Source: Natronospira proteinivora
GTDB taxonomy: Bacteria > Pseudomonadota > Gammaproteobacteria > Natronospirales > Natronospiraceae
Assembly: GCF_024170465.1 (NCBI RefSeq)
Contig: NZ_JALJYF010000002.1
Span: 930,001 to 994,000, forward strand
Reading direction: 5' to 3'
Length of the DNA: 64,000 bases
The translations under genes and the position numbers were made by a program. Positions 18,641 through 27,135 of the stretch are shown here, in pieces. Numbering within the stretch: position 1 is the first letter of the stretch; each line of letters begins with the position of its first letter. The notes beneath the pieces were generated by a model. The model was not told the origin of the DNA, did not search any database, and saw only the letters and a list, made by a program, of their open reading frames with translations.

Positions 18641-21511
18641 ATGTTTTCTTCAAATTTCCAAGACTGTGAATCCCGGTTCTCAGTCCTGTCTCGTTGTGTC
18701 CGCATGGCGGCTTTTGTCCTGATTCTGCTTTTTACCCTCACCGCCTGCAGTTCCGGCAGCAGTGGTGATAGTGGGGGTGATGATGGGAACGGTGGTTCCG
18801 GAGAGGGGCCCGGTGACGGCGACGACGGTGGCGGGGGCGGAAATGGCGGAAATGGTGGAGAGCCCGTCACCTACCCCGTCGGTGGGCAGCTATCCGGCTT
18901 CGTGCATGGTCAGCTCACTCTCTCCCTGAATGACAGCAGTGAACTGACACTGACATCCAATGGTGGTTTCCTCTTCCCGGAAGAGCTGGAAGAGGGGGAG
19001 GATTATCTGGTCGAACTCATTGATCATTCCATGGGGCAGGCCTGTACGCTCTCCGGTGAGCAAGGGCCAGTGGGCAGCGACGCCGCAACCGCGGTTGCGG
19101 TTGATTGTAGTGAATTGGCCTTGGAGGCAGTCAGTGGAGACCGGGCTGTGAGCTTGGCCTGGAGCGTCGATGGCCTGGTGGATATCCTCTACAGCAGTGA
19201 TCTTGAATGTGACTGGAACAATGTCTCCAGCTGCGAAAACGGGGGGCACATTCCCCAGGTCGAAGACGGGTCTCTCCATCTCTCCGTCCATGAAGATGAC
19301 TTGCTGGATGACCAGCCTTATACCTTTGTCCTGAGCCAGGGTAATGACCTTTCACGGCCGGCCCATGCCACCCCGATCCGCCATTCCGTGGGCGGAACCA
19401 TCTATGATGCCGTCATGGGAGGTGAGCAGATTTTTATCGGCGGCAATCTGAGCGCCTACCACAGCCGCGCTCGAGGCGTGGCGACCTACCAGACCGACCA
19501 CCAACAGGCCCGCCTGGGAGGAGCTGTCCTTAAATTGGAGCCTTTCAGCGCCAAGTTGACGACAATGGTGGAGGATCCCAATGGCGGTTGGTTCGTTGCC
19601 GGGAACTGGAGCGAAATTAGTGGCCATTCACAGGCCAACATCGCCCGCCTTCACCCGGACGGGAGTGTGGATACCGAGTGGCAGGCTAATCTGACAGGGT
19701 ACATTGTTTACGACATGGTCGTGCATCAGGATCGGCTGTATCTCGGTGGCTGGTTTGATTCGGTGGATGATCCGGCTTACCAGCATTTGGTGGCTTTGAA
19801 TCTCGATGGGAGTTTGGCCGACACATTCCAGCCGGAAGTGCCCAATAGTGAGGTCCATCGCCTGGTGGCAGTGGATGATCAGCTCTTTGTTGCTGGCGAC
19901 TTCGATGACTATGGTCCGGATGAGCAGTCTGGAGTGGTGGCTTTGGAGGCTGAAACGGGTGCCGCGATTGCCGGCTTCGCCGCCAGTGCCAACGGACCGG
20001 TTCGGGATCTTCTGATAGAGGAAGATCGAGTGGTTCTGGCGGGTGGCTTCGACCAGGTCAATGGTGAAGAGCAAGCCTATCTTGCAGCGGTTGATCGAGC
20101 GTCAGGCGCTCTGGACGAAGACTTTGCTCCTGAGCTGGATGACGATGTCTGGGCCCTTTACCCGCAGGACGACCAGTTAATCGTCGCCGGGTATTTCAGG
20201 GAGGCCATGGGCGTAATCCGCCGTGGCATGGCTCGCCTGGATAGAGACAGCGGGGCGCTGGACGAGAGCTGGGATGTGGGTGGAGACAGACTGGCCCATC
20301 ATGTGACTTCCGATGGCGAATACCTCTATGTGTCCGCCATCTACCCCTTTGGCTTCCTAGGTCAAAGGCCCGGCTATCGCCGATACGCCATGGCAAGCGG
20401 CGAGTGGGATGAGGACTGGCTGCCGGAATTTGACGACATGGGTACGGGGACAGCCGCCTTCCGCAGCTTTGTGCATGGGAATCAGGTCACGCTGGGCGGC
20501 CGCTTCTCGGGGCCGGGATCTCCTCTGGACAACTTGGTCGCACTCGACCTGGAAACCGGTCTTCGCGACGAGACTTGGCTGGGACGCACCAGTGACACGG
20601 TCCGTTCTCTGCTCATTGACGACGATACCCTCTATGTTGGCGGGGAATTCGTTAATGCTGGCCAAGAGCGTGCCCAGCGACGGAATGGGGCGGCTTTCGA
20701 CCGGGAAACCGGCGACTTGTTGTCCTGGCGTCCGGAAACAGACAGCCGGATCAATACCATGGCCCTGAGCCCGGATGGCATTTATCTTGGCGGCAACTTT
20801 GCCCATCTCAATACCCACGATGACCACTGTCAGCAGAGCCAACTGGCTTTTGTGGATAAGGAAACCGGTCTGTGCATTGAGAGTGGCGGAATTGCCGATG
20901 TGGACATGGATGGCCGGGTAGAAGACTTGGCCTGGGTACCTGACTTTGGCGGCGAGCCGGGTCTCATTGTTACCGGCCTGTTCAACGAGATCTATGGCGA
21001 GACCGTGCGTGACCATGCAGTAATCAATTCGGACACCCAGGAATTGATGCATGCCTTTGAAACCGAGCGGAACCGCTCTATCCACGCAACGGCCTACTCG
21101 GCGGAACACCGTTATCAATTCATCGGGGGGAACTTCGAAGAGGTAGAAGGCCAGGACCATCAGGGTTTCTTCGGCTATTCCGATGACACCGAGCTGGATC
21201 TGTCCACCCCCACCCTCGGCTTCACACAGTCGGTGCGGGCATTGCAGTGGAATTCAGATAAAGACCGTTTGCTGCTGGGCGGGCGATTTTCTACTCTGGG
21301 AAATGAGAATCGGTCCAATTTTGCGGCGATGACATTCGACGGCAGCGATTTCGTTCACCAGGACAATGGCCCCACTTTCGAGGGTCATCAGGTGAACGGC
21401 ATAAAACCGGCGGGTGAGTATCTTCTCGTGTTCGGTTCCTTTGATCGGGTCAATGGGGATGATCATCAAAATTTCGTCGTGCTGGATGCCGAAACCCTGG
21501 AACCCATTTGA
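18641..21511 (+). CDS. Large beta-propeller-repeat lipoprotein, paralogue 2
   Basis: 956 residues from the ATG preceded by GGAGGGGGAAG; a start at 18614 is possible but lacks such a site. A hydrophobic segment ends in LTAC (Cys36), a lipobox, followed by a roughly 40-residue Gly/Asp/Ser spacer of low complexity. Then comes the same plan as the gene at 14709: a beta domain with paired cysteines, a CDWNNVSSCENGG motif and about 14 repeats of the type YxGGxFxxxxG with LDxETG turns. Very acidic throughout. The shared architecture and the same CDWxNxxSC signature show the two genes are paralogues that have diverged strongly. Function unknown. Confidence 0.8.
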   Translation: MFSSNFQDCESRFSVLSRCVRMAAFVLILLFTLTACSSGSSGDSGGDDGNGGSGEGPGDGDDGGGGGNGGNGGEPVTYPVGGQLSGFVHGQLTLSLNDSSELTLTSNGGFLFPEELEEGEDYLVELIDHSMGQACTLSGEQGPVGSDAATAVAVDCSELALEAVSGDRAVSLAWSVDGLVDILYSSDLECDWNNVSSCENGGHIPQVEDGSLHLSVHEDDLLDDQPYTFVLSQGNDLSRPAHATPIRHSVGGTIYDAVMGGEQIFIGGNLSAYHSRARGVATYQTDHQQARLGGAVLKLEPFSAKLTTMVEDPNGGWFVAGNWSEISGHSQANIARLHPDGSVDTEWQANLTGYIVYDMVVHQDRLYLGGWFDSVDDPAYQHLVALNLDGSLADTFQPEVPNSEVHRLVAVDDQLFVAGDFDDYGPDEQSGVVALEAETGAAIAGFAASANGPVRDLLIEEDRVVLAGGFDQVNGEEQAYLAAVDRASGALDEDFAPELDDDVWALYPQDDQLIVAGYFREAMGVIRRGMARLDRDSGALDESWDVGGDRLAHHVTSDGEYLYVSAIYPFGFLGQRPGYRRYAMASGEWDEDWLPEFDDMGTGTAAFRSFVHGNQVTLGGRFSGPGSPLDNLVALDLETGLRDETWLGRTSDTVRSLLIDDDTLYVGGEFVNAGQERAQRRNGAAFDRETGDLLSWRPETDSRINTMALSPDGIYLGGNFAHLNTHDDHCQQSQLAFVDKETGLCIESGGIADVDMDGRVEDLAWVPDFGGEPGLIVTGLFNEIYGETVRDHAVINSDTQELMHAFETERNRSIHATAYSAEHRYQFIGGNFEEVEGQDHQGFFGYSDDTELDLSTPTLGFTQSVRALQWNSDKDRLLLGGRFSTLGNENRSNFAAMTFDGSDFVHQDNGPTFEGHQVNGIKPAGEYLLVFGSFDRVNGDDHQNFVVLDAETLEPI

Positions 21512-21592
21512 GCGGATTGCTGCGTATCAGGGCGCTGGCAATGCGGGGAGGCCGCCCATCGGTCTCCCCTGCTCGTCATCAGAACTTGGCAT

Positions 21593-22042
21593 TCAGGCGG
21601 TGGGGGGTACCGACAACCAGAAGGTGACCGGGCCGGTATTGGTGAGTGAGACCTGCATTTCAGCCCCGAAGCGGCCAGCTTCCACCGGGCCATGATGATT
21701 CCGAGCGAATGCCAGGGCGTGTTGGAACAGGCGCTCGCCCTCCTCGGGCGGGGCCGCAGGGGTAAAGCTGGGGCGTGTGCCCTTGTGGGTGTCTGCAGCC
21801 AGAGTGAACTGGGGGACCAGCAGGAGGCCGCCGCCGGCGTCCTTGAGACTGCGGTTCATCCGGCCCTGATCGTCGGGAAAGACGCGATAGCCCAGGATCC
21901 GCTGCATCAGGCGCTCGGCCCCCTTCTCCCGGTCGCCCTTTTCCACGCCCAGCAAGACCATCAGGCCCTGATCGATGGTAGCTATGGCCTCCTCATCCAC
22001 CACGACTCGGGATTCACTGACTCTTTGCAATAAGGCAATCAC
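21593..22042 (-). CDS. dtd: D-aminoacyl-tRNA deacylase
   Basis: 149 residues, full length. Dtd hydrolyses D-aminoacyl-tRNAs (and Gly-tRNA(Ala)) and so protects translation. The two active-site signatures SxxxxPQFTLAAD (LLLVPQFTLAADTHKGTRPSF) and the Gly-cisPro motif NTGPVTFWL are present. It is convergent with the second propeller gene, 81 bases away, and stands alone. Confidence 0.95.
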   Translation of the reverse strand: MIALLQRVSESRVVVDEEAIATIDQGLMVLLGVEKGDREKGAERLMQRILGYRVFPDDQGRMNRSLKDAGGGLLLVPQFTLAADTHKGTRPSFTPAAPPEEGERLFQHALAFARNHHGPVEAGRFGAEMQVSLTNTGPVTFWLSVPPTA

Positions 22043-22126
22043 ATCACAATCCTTATCCGGGGGTGAGTGTAAAGTCCTTGATTATGGCATTTCCACACAC
22101 CGTCCGGCCAAGCCCGGCCAGGCCAG

Positions 22127-22368
22127 TGTAGGGGTTGTCCTACAGGCGAATCAGCCTTGGGAGGACTGTGGACGGACCGGCTACCGCCCATACTGTAAGC
22201 GTCCGTTGGCCAGGCAGGAGGCGACAGGAAGTCGCTCAAGGGAGAGATCGCGGGATGGCGGTCAGCCGGCCAAAGCAGGGAGCACACGCCAGGTAAGGTG
22301 GCGGGCACGCACTCAATCACCTTTGCGTATCAGGTGAACCCCGGCCAGGAAGGCCGGGGTTTTTTTGT
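22127..22368 (+). ncRNA. Candidate GGA-rich small RNA (possible CsrA/RsmA-binding RNA)
   Basis: A plus-strand Rho-independent terminator ends here, although the nearest plus-strand gene lies on the far side of the antisense dtd, so the transcript must start in this gap. From a hairpin GTAGG...CCTAC at ~22128 to the terminator there are ten GGA triplets in about 240 bases. Two of them sit in AGGAA loops of perfect stems: GCGAC-AGGAA-GTCGC (22221-22235) and the terminator loop itself. GGA in hairpin loops is the binding signature of CsrA/RsmA, so a CsrB/RsmY-like sequestering RNA is possible. The 5' end and promoter were not located. Confidence 0.38.
22337..22366 (+). terminator. Rho-independent terminator of the candidate sRNA
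   Basis: AACCCCGGCC and GGCCGGGGTT form a perfect ten-pair stem with the loop AGGA followed by a run of T. Orientation is plus-strand only, since no A-run precedes the stem. Confidence 0.85.
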
Positions 22369-22372
22369 TTGG

Positions 22373-22531
22373 GGGTCGCTGGCCCGGGGGATCTGCGGTG
22401 GCTGGCCGTCGTCAGCGGCCTCTCGCTTGATCTTCACTCGGCACGTAGCGCTGCTACGCACCTCGCTCCAGATCGGCGCGAGAGACCACTGACGCCGACC
22501 AGCCACCGCAGATCCCCCGGGTCAGCGACCC
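22373..22531. repeat. Long imperfect fold-back (about 160 bp inverted repeat)
   Basis: The left arm 22373-22426 and right arm 22478-22531 are reverse complements over about 54 bases with about five mismatches, beginning GGGTCGCTG and ending CAGCGACCC. The centre (GATCT...CGTAGC-GCT-GCTACG...AGATC) continues the pairing, so the whole block can form one long hairpin. No coding sequence is visible inside. It resembles an extragenic palindromic or MITE-like element. Confidence 0.75.
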
Positions 22532-22539
22532 TGGAAGCC

Positions 22540-22586
22540 GTAGGAGCGGATTCATCCGCGACGAAAGCGGCGATTAGCCGCTTTCG
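22540..22586. repeat. REP-type palindrome and adjoining hairpin
   Basis: GTAGGAGCGGATTCATCCGC followed by GA has the form of gammaproteobacterial REP sequences (GTAGGAGCGG head with short stem GCGGAT/ATCCGC). A second perfect stem, CGAAAGCGGC/GCCGCTTTCG around GATTA, follows directly. The same 22 bases recur identically at 49951-49972. Confidence 0.75.
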
Positions 22587-22700
22587 ATAAGCGCTGCTAC
22601 GCCTTTCAGTCCAGCCCGGCGCGAGCGCACGCCACAGCCCACCAGCCACTCACAGCTACCCCAGGCCAGCGACCCCATGCCCGAAAAGGAGCTGTGGGAG

Positions 22701-22714
22701 GGCCATTCCTGGCC
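22701..22714. repeat. Second short palindromic repeat type (GGCCATTCCTGGCC)
   Basis: GGCCATTCCTGGCC, preceded by GTGGGAG, is nearly identical to GGCCATCCCTGGCC at 32943-32956. It lies just past the end of the malic enzyme gene, a typical REP location. Confidence 0.5.
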
Positions 22715-22726
22715 CGGCTACCCCTG

Positions 22727-24433
22727 TCAGACCGGCACCATCTCCGGATACTCCGGCTCCCACATCAAATGATCCACGGCGGCTTCGATGCCGCCCACCG
22801 GCTCCTCGGCCAGGCCATCCTCAATGCAGGCCCGGGCCACGGTCAGGGCGATATGGCGGGTGATGTCCCGCAGACCACTCATTTGTGGATAGAGGCGACC
22901 TTTATCCAGATCCGCCTGTGAAATGCACTCGGCCAACGATTCCGCCGCCACGGTGAACAGGCGGTCGGAGATGGACCGGGCTTCAACCGCCAGGGCACCC
23001 AGGCCCACGCCCGGAAAGATATACACATTATTCCCCTGGGCGATTTCATGGGTCTCACCCTCATACTCCACCGGGTCAAAGGGGCTGCCCGTGGCCACCA
23101 GTGCCCGGCCCTTGGTCCAGTGAATCAAGTCTTCCGGACGGGCCTCGGTGTTGGCGGTGGGGTTGGAGATGGGCAGGATGATGGGGCGTTCGGCACCCGC
23201 CTGCATGGACTCGATCACCTCCCGGGTGAAAATCCCGGGCTGTCCGGAGGTCCCCAGCAAGACCGTAGGCTTGAGGGCGGCCACCACTGTCTCGAGGCCC
23301 TTGTCCCCTTCCGGATCAATGCCGATGGCTTTGGCATCCTCCGGCCGCCAGGCGAAGTCTTTTTTGTGTTCGTCGCTAATCGAGCCATCGTCAATGATCA
23401 GGCCCTTGCTATCCAGTACCGCAATGGCCCGGGTCAGGGCTTCGCCCTCCACCCCGTCCCGGCGCAGCCATTCCCGCAGCTGACGGGCAATGCCGATACC
23501 CGCGGCACCCCCGCCCAGGATCAACACCCGCTGCTCGGCCGCGCTTTGCCCCAGAATGCGACAGCCGGCCATGACCCCGGCCAGGGTCACGGCCGCGGTG
23601 CCCTGGATATCGTCGTTGAAGGAAAGCAGGCGGTCGGCATAGCGATCCAGCAGGCGGAAGGCATTGGCCTTCTTGAAATCCTCCCACTGCAGCAGGGCCT
23701 TGGGAAAACGTCGTTTGACCGCCTGGATGAATTCCTCCACCAGCTCATCATAGGCCTCGCCCCGCAGGCGCTTCTCGCGGAAGCCCACATAGAGTTCATC
23801 GTTGAGCAGGGCTTCGTTGTCCGTGCCCACGTCCAGGCTGATGGGCAGGCACTGGCTGGGGTGGATGCCGGCGGCCACGGTATAGAGGGCCAGCTTGCCG
23901 ATGGGAATGCCCATCCCCCCGGCACCCAGGTCCCCCAGGCCGAGAATCCGTTCATTGTCGGTGACCACGATCAAGCGAGCATCATCATAGGGTGCATTAC
24001 CCAGGATCTCGTCGATCCGACCCTTGTCCCGGGGCGTGATCCACAGCCCCCGGCCCCGACGAAAGATATGGCTGTACTTCTTGCAGGCCTGGCCCACCGT
24101 GGGGGTGTAGACAATGGGCAGGAATTCATCCAGGTGTTCTTGCAACAGCTGATAGAAAAGCACCTCATTGCGATCCTGCAGGGCCGCCAGGCCGATGTAG
24201 CGTTCAATGGGGTCATCCTTGCGGACAATAGCCTGGTAGGTGCGTTTACGCTGCACCTCCCCGCTGGAGGTCCGTTCCGGCAGCATACCCTCCAGGCCAA
24301 AGCCTCGCCGCTCCTCGGCGGTGAACGCCGTGCCCTTGTTGTACATGGGATGGGCCAGCAGGGCGCGCCCTCGCAGGGGAACTTCCAGCCGGTCCGGGCC
24401 ATCGGGGTTACGCTGCAGTCGGAATGTTTGCAT
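22727..24433 (-). CDS. maeA: NAD-dependent malic enzyme
   Basis: 568 residues, the length of the SfcA/MaeA type. It oxidatively decarboxylates malate to pyruvate. Seen: the catalytic Tyr region YTPTVGQAC, the substrate loop GLGDLGAGGMGIPIGK, the catalytic Lys segment QWEDFKKANAF, metal-binding SFNDDIQGTAAV, a second Rossmann loop LGGGAAGIGIAR and SNPTANTEARPED. The ATG at 24433 has GAGG eight bases upstream; a TTG two codons earlier is an alternative start. The single gene faces away from the barrel gene at 24679. Cofactor choice (NAD versus NADP) is inferred from family type. Confidence 0.93.
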   Translation of the reverse strand: MQTFRLQRNPDGPDRLEVPLRGRALLAHPMYNKGTAFTAEERRGFGLEGMLPERTSSGEVQRKRTYQAIVRKDDPIERYIGLAALQDRNEVLFYQLLQEHLDEFLPIVYTPTVGQACKKYSHIFRRGRGLWITPRDKGRIDEILGNAPYDDARLIVVTDNERILGLGDLGAGGMGIPIGKLALYTVAAGIHPSQCLPISLDVGTDNEALLNDELYVGFREKRLRGEAYDELVEEFIQAVKRRFPKALLQWEDFKKANAFRLLDRYADRLLSFNDDIQGTAAVTLAGVMAGCRILGQSAAEQRVLILGGGAAGIGIARQLREWLRRDGVEGEALTRAIAVLDSKGLIIDDGSISDEHKKDFAWRPEDAKAIGIDPEGDKGLETVVAALKPTVLLGTSGQPGIFTREVIESMQAGAERPIILPISNPTANTEARPEDLIHWTKGRALVATGSPFDPVEYEGETHEIAQGNNVYIFPGVGLGALAVEARSISDRLFTVAAESLAECISQADLDKGRLYPQMSGLRDITRHIALTVARACIEDGLAEEPVGGIEAAVDHLMWEPEYPEMVPV

Positions 24434-24678
24434 GGACAATGCCTCAATCAGGTTCCAGTGAATAGGTCTCGCTCACCGTTGCCACCCAGCTGTGGCACTA
24501 TGGGGGACCCCATTCAGGGGGGGTCATTCCAGCGGCGCGCGTCTGCTAAAATACGCAGTGGATCAAAAGGTTCATTCTCACCGCTGAGCGTGGTGGGTGA
24601 CAAGCATGACCGAGCCCGAAAACCAGCAAGAAATTCTTCGGGCTGATGGCCATATCAGTAAAACCAAGGAGAGTATTC

Positions 24679-25191
24679 ATGATGATGAAGCGTGGTGTTT
24701 TGGCAGCTGCTGTTGGGCTGGCTTTGTCCGCCCCCGTCGCCGCGGACGCGATGGAGTTCGACGCCGGCAATATGTACGCCGGTGGCGGTATCAGCAATAA
24801 CTCCCTGTCCGGCTGGGATGATGCCTTTGGTTTCCAGGTCTTCGGTGGCTACAATTTCGGCGAGATTTTCGGCGTCGACCAGCTGGACCTGCTGGTGGAA
24901 GCTGGCTACATGCAAACGGACGACTTCGAGTCCACCACCACCTGGTTTGGCCAGCCGGTTACCAGTGAAATGGACCATTCCGGTATCTGGACCACCGGTG
25001 GCGTGCGCTATCGCCTGAACCCGACTTGGTCCTTCTTTGCCCGCGCCGGTCTGGACTTCGGCGATGATGATGGTTTCATGATCGGCGGTGGTGCAGCTTT
25101 CCACTTCGGTGACGACTTCGAGCTCCGTGGTGAGTTGGTTGAACGTGACAACATTACCTCTATCCAGGGCAATTTCGTGGTGGGTTTCTAA
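24679..25191 (+). CDS. Small outer-membrane beta-barrel protein (tandem copy 1)
   Basis: About 170 residues. Three consecutive Met codons open the frame; AAGGAGAG precedes them. Signal peptide to about VAADA, then amphipathic beta strands, ending in FVVGF with C-terminal Phe. It shares FARAGLDFGDDDG and LRGELVERDNI with the next gene, so the two are tandem duplicates. The fold resembles OmpA-barrel/OmpW-sized porins, but no family can be fixed. A terminator follows. Confidence 0.8.
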   Translation: MMMKRGVLAAAVGLALSAPVAADAMEFDAGNMYAGGGISNNSLSGWDDAFGFQVFGGYNFGEIFGVDQLDLLVEAGYMQTDDFESTTTWFGQPVTSEMDHSGIWTTGGVRYRLNPTWSFFARAGLDFGDDDGFMIGGGAAFHFGDDFELRGELVERDNITSIQGNFVVGF

Positions 25192-25219
25192 ACCACCCCA
25201 TTGGCTTTGCTCAGTATCG

Positions 25220-25252
25220 ACCCCCGTCGGGGAAATTCGGCGGGGGTTTTTT
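25220..25252 (+). terminator. Rho-independent terminator after barrel copy 1
   Basis: ACCCCCG and CGGGGGT pair around a 14-base loop that itself contains CGGGG/TTCGG, followed by TTTTTTG. It lies 29 bases after the stop codon. Confidence 0.85.
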
Positions 25253-25367
25253 GTGTCCCAAAGATCTCTTTTATGGAAAAAACCCGATATACAAAAATGA
25301 ATATCCAATGGATAATTCCTTGTCTCGACCTGTCTCAGGTCTCACATCCATCGACAAGGAGTGATCA

Positions 25368-25847
25368 ATGAAGCGTCAATATTTTGGATCTGCTTTCGTG
25401 CTTGGGGTGTGTCTGGCAGCCAGCAATGCCATGGCCCAGGATCTGGAGAATTTCTACATCGGCGGTGGTCTGTCTCATAACTCTGCCTCCGGCCTGGACG
25501 GCGCGTTTGGTGCCCAGGTGCTGGGGGGCTACGATTTCGGGCCGATTCTTGGCGATGCCAGTATCATGGCGGAAGTGGGCTATATGAATACGGGCAATAT
25601 GGACCGGAGCTGGAGCCCCGGGAGCGTGTCCGCCCGTGGGCTTTGGGCCAACGGGGTGGTGAGCCTGCCCCTGACCGGTCATTGGAGCTTGCTGGGTCGT
25701 GCCGGTCTCGATTTCGGTGATGATGACGGCATCATGGTGGGAATTGGTGGCGCTTACCGGATTACCCAGCAGTTGGATCTGAGGGGAGAGCTGGTGACTC
25801 GCGATAATATCGATTCCTTCCAATTCAACTTTGCTTACCGTTTCTAG
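25368..25847 (+). CDS. Small outer-membrane beta-barrel protein (tandem copy 2)
   Basis: 159 residues with signal peptide (cleaved near NAMA-QD) and closing FAYRF. AAGGAG lies eight bases before the ATG. Homologous to the preceding gene: GRAGLDFGDDDGIMVGIGGAYR and LRGELVTRDNIDS align directly. Copy 2 is about ten residues shorter in its second extracellular loop. It has its own upstream region after the terminator of copy 1, so separate expression is likely. Confidence 0.8.
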   Translation: MKRQYFGSAFVLGVCLAASNAMAQDLENFYIGGGLSHNSASGLDGAFGAQVLGGYDFGPILGDASIMAEVGYMNTGNMDRSWSPGSVSARGLWANGVVSLPLTGHWSLLGRAGLDFGDDDGIMVGIGGAYRITQQLDLRGELVTRDNIDSFQFNFAYRF

Positions 25848-25917
25848 CGCCGCTCCATACCCGCCTTGTTTGCCGCTAAGGCGGGGCGTATGAAAAACGC
25901 CAAAGCCATCGCTCAAG

Positions 25918-26952
25918 TCAGATCGGGATTCGATACTTTCTGATGCGAGTGCGTAGCTGGTCGTATCTCAAGCCCAGAGCGCGGGCCGTTGCTTTCTGAT
26001 TGAAACGGTTCTGCTCGAGTGCCCCCCGAATCCAATGGGTTTCCAGATTCGTGAGGGCCTGGTCCAGATCGTCGGGAGGTGCGGTGTGACTTAGGGGGGT
26101 GGTATTCTTTCCGGCTGCCTCCATGCTGTCTTGCCCAGGCAGATCCGCTTCGCTTTCCGTTGCCCGCCACGGGGAGCCGAAAGGATGCAGGGCGATGGTG
26201 CTGATGGGGGCATCGGGTTCTTCTTCCCGGTAGACGGAGCGTTCCACCGCGTTTTTCAGTTCCCGCACATTGCCCGGCCAGGGATGATCCAGCAGCTGCT
26301 GGCGGGCCCGTTCATCAAAGCCGGGGAAGTAATCCCTCCCCAGTTCCCGGATGATGCCAATGGCGAAGTGCTCGGCCAGGGGCAGAATATCTTCAGGCCG
26401 CTCCCGCAGGGGCGGGACCCGAATCACGTCAAAAGCCAGGCGGTCCAGCAAGTCCGGGCGAAAGGCGCCTTGCCGGGCCATCTTGGGCAGGTCCGCATTG
26501 GTGGCCGCCACCACCCGCACATCCGCGCGCAATGTCTCGTTGCCCCCCACCCGTTCGAACTCGCCGTACTCCACCGCCCGTAGCAGCTGTTCCTGCATGC
26601 GCTGCGAGATGGTAGCCAATTCATCCAGGAACAGCGTGCCCCCGTCCGCCCGCTCAAAGCGGCCGGGATGCTGGCGGGTCGCGCCGGTGAAGGCCCCCGC
26701 TTCGTGGCCGAAGAGCTCGGTTTCCAGCAAGGACTCATTGAGGGTGGCGCAGTTAAGCCGAACCAGCGGCCCATCCCAGCGGGGCGAGAGGTAATGCAGG
26801 CGTTCGGCTACCAGCTCCTTGCCGCTGCCCCGCTCACCGATGACCAGTACCGGCTTGCTCAGGGAGGCCGCCTTGGAGGCATGCTCCAGCATTTCCAGAA
26901 AGGCGCTGGACTCTCCGATGAGTCCGGAACGATGACGTAGTTGTTGGTCCAT
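25918..26952 (-). CDS. pspF: Sigma-54-dependent psp activator PspF
   Basis: 344 residues from the ATG preceded by AGGTGG. It has an AAA+ enhancer-binding domain without an N-terminal receiver, followed by a C-terminal Fis-type helix-turn-helix (NQKATARALGLRYDQLRTRIRKY). Walker A GERGSGKE, the sigma-54 contact loop GAFTGA, Walker B GGTLFLDEL and the arginine-finger region are present. The lack of a receiver domain and the divergence from pspA identify it as PspF, which is held inactive by PspA until envelope stress. An inserted acidic linker of ~45 residues lies before the HTH. Confidence 0.94.
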   Translation of the reverse strand: MDQQLRHRSGLIGESSAFLEMLEHASKAASLSKPVLVIGERGSGKELVAERLHYLSPRWDGPLVRLNCATLNESLLETELFGHEAGAFTGATRQHPGRFERADGGTLFLDELATISQRMQEQLLRAVEYGEFERVGGNETLRADVRVVAATNADLPKMARQGAFRPDLLDRLAFDVIRVPPLRERPEDILPLAEHFAIGIIRELGRDYFPGFDERARQQLLDHPWPGNVRELKNAVERSVYREEEPDAPISTIALHPFGSPWRATESEADLPGQDSMEAAGKNTTPLSHTAPPDDLDQALTNLETHWIRGALEQNRFNQKATARALGLRYDQLRTRIRKYRIPI

Positions 26953-27056
26953 TAAACCACCTGCGTCGGTGAAAATAACCAAATAATGACATTCTAGACC
27001 ATTTTTTAATCGGCGGGAAATTTATTAAGTTCATGAAAAACAATTACTTACGAGGT

Positions 27057-27072
27057 TGGCACGGTAGCTGCA
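27057..27072 (+). promoter_or_regulatory. Sigma-54 promoter of the psp operon
   Basis: TGGCACGGTAGCTGCA matches the -24/-12 consensus TGGCACG-N4-TTGCW with one deviation (C for T) and the correct GG-to-GC spacing. Transcription would begin near 27084, about 52 bases before pspA. The AT-rich stretch 26960-27050 between it and pspF is where PspF binding sites would be expected. Confidence 0.85.
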
Positions 27073-27135
27073 AAAGAGGCGGTGAGGCACGCCAATGTGC
27101 CACCGGAACCCAACGATCAACATGAGGTGAGATAC

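Noticed and set aside
22127-22368. RNase P RNA, tmRNA, 6S RNA or SRP RNA
   Set aside because: The diagnostic conserved blocks of these RNAs (for example the GGAAGGAAGC-like SRP tip or the RNase P GAGGAAAGUCC core) are not present; only the GGA-rich, terminator-ended character remains.
23048-24646. 532-codon open frame opposite the malic enzyme gene
   Set aside because: Shadow frame with Gly/Gln/His-rich composition; the malic enzyme motifs on the other strand are complete.
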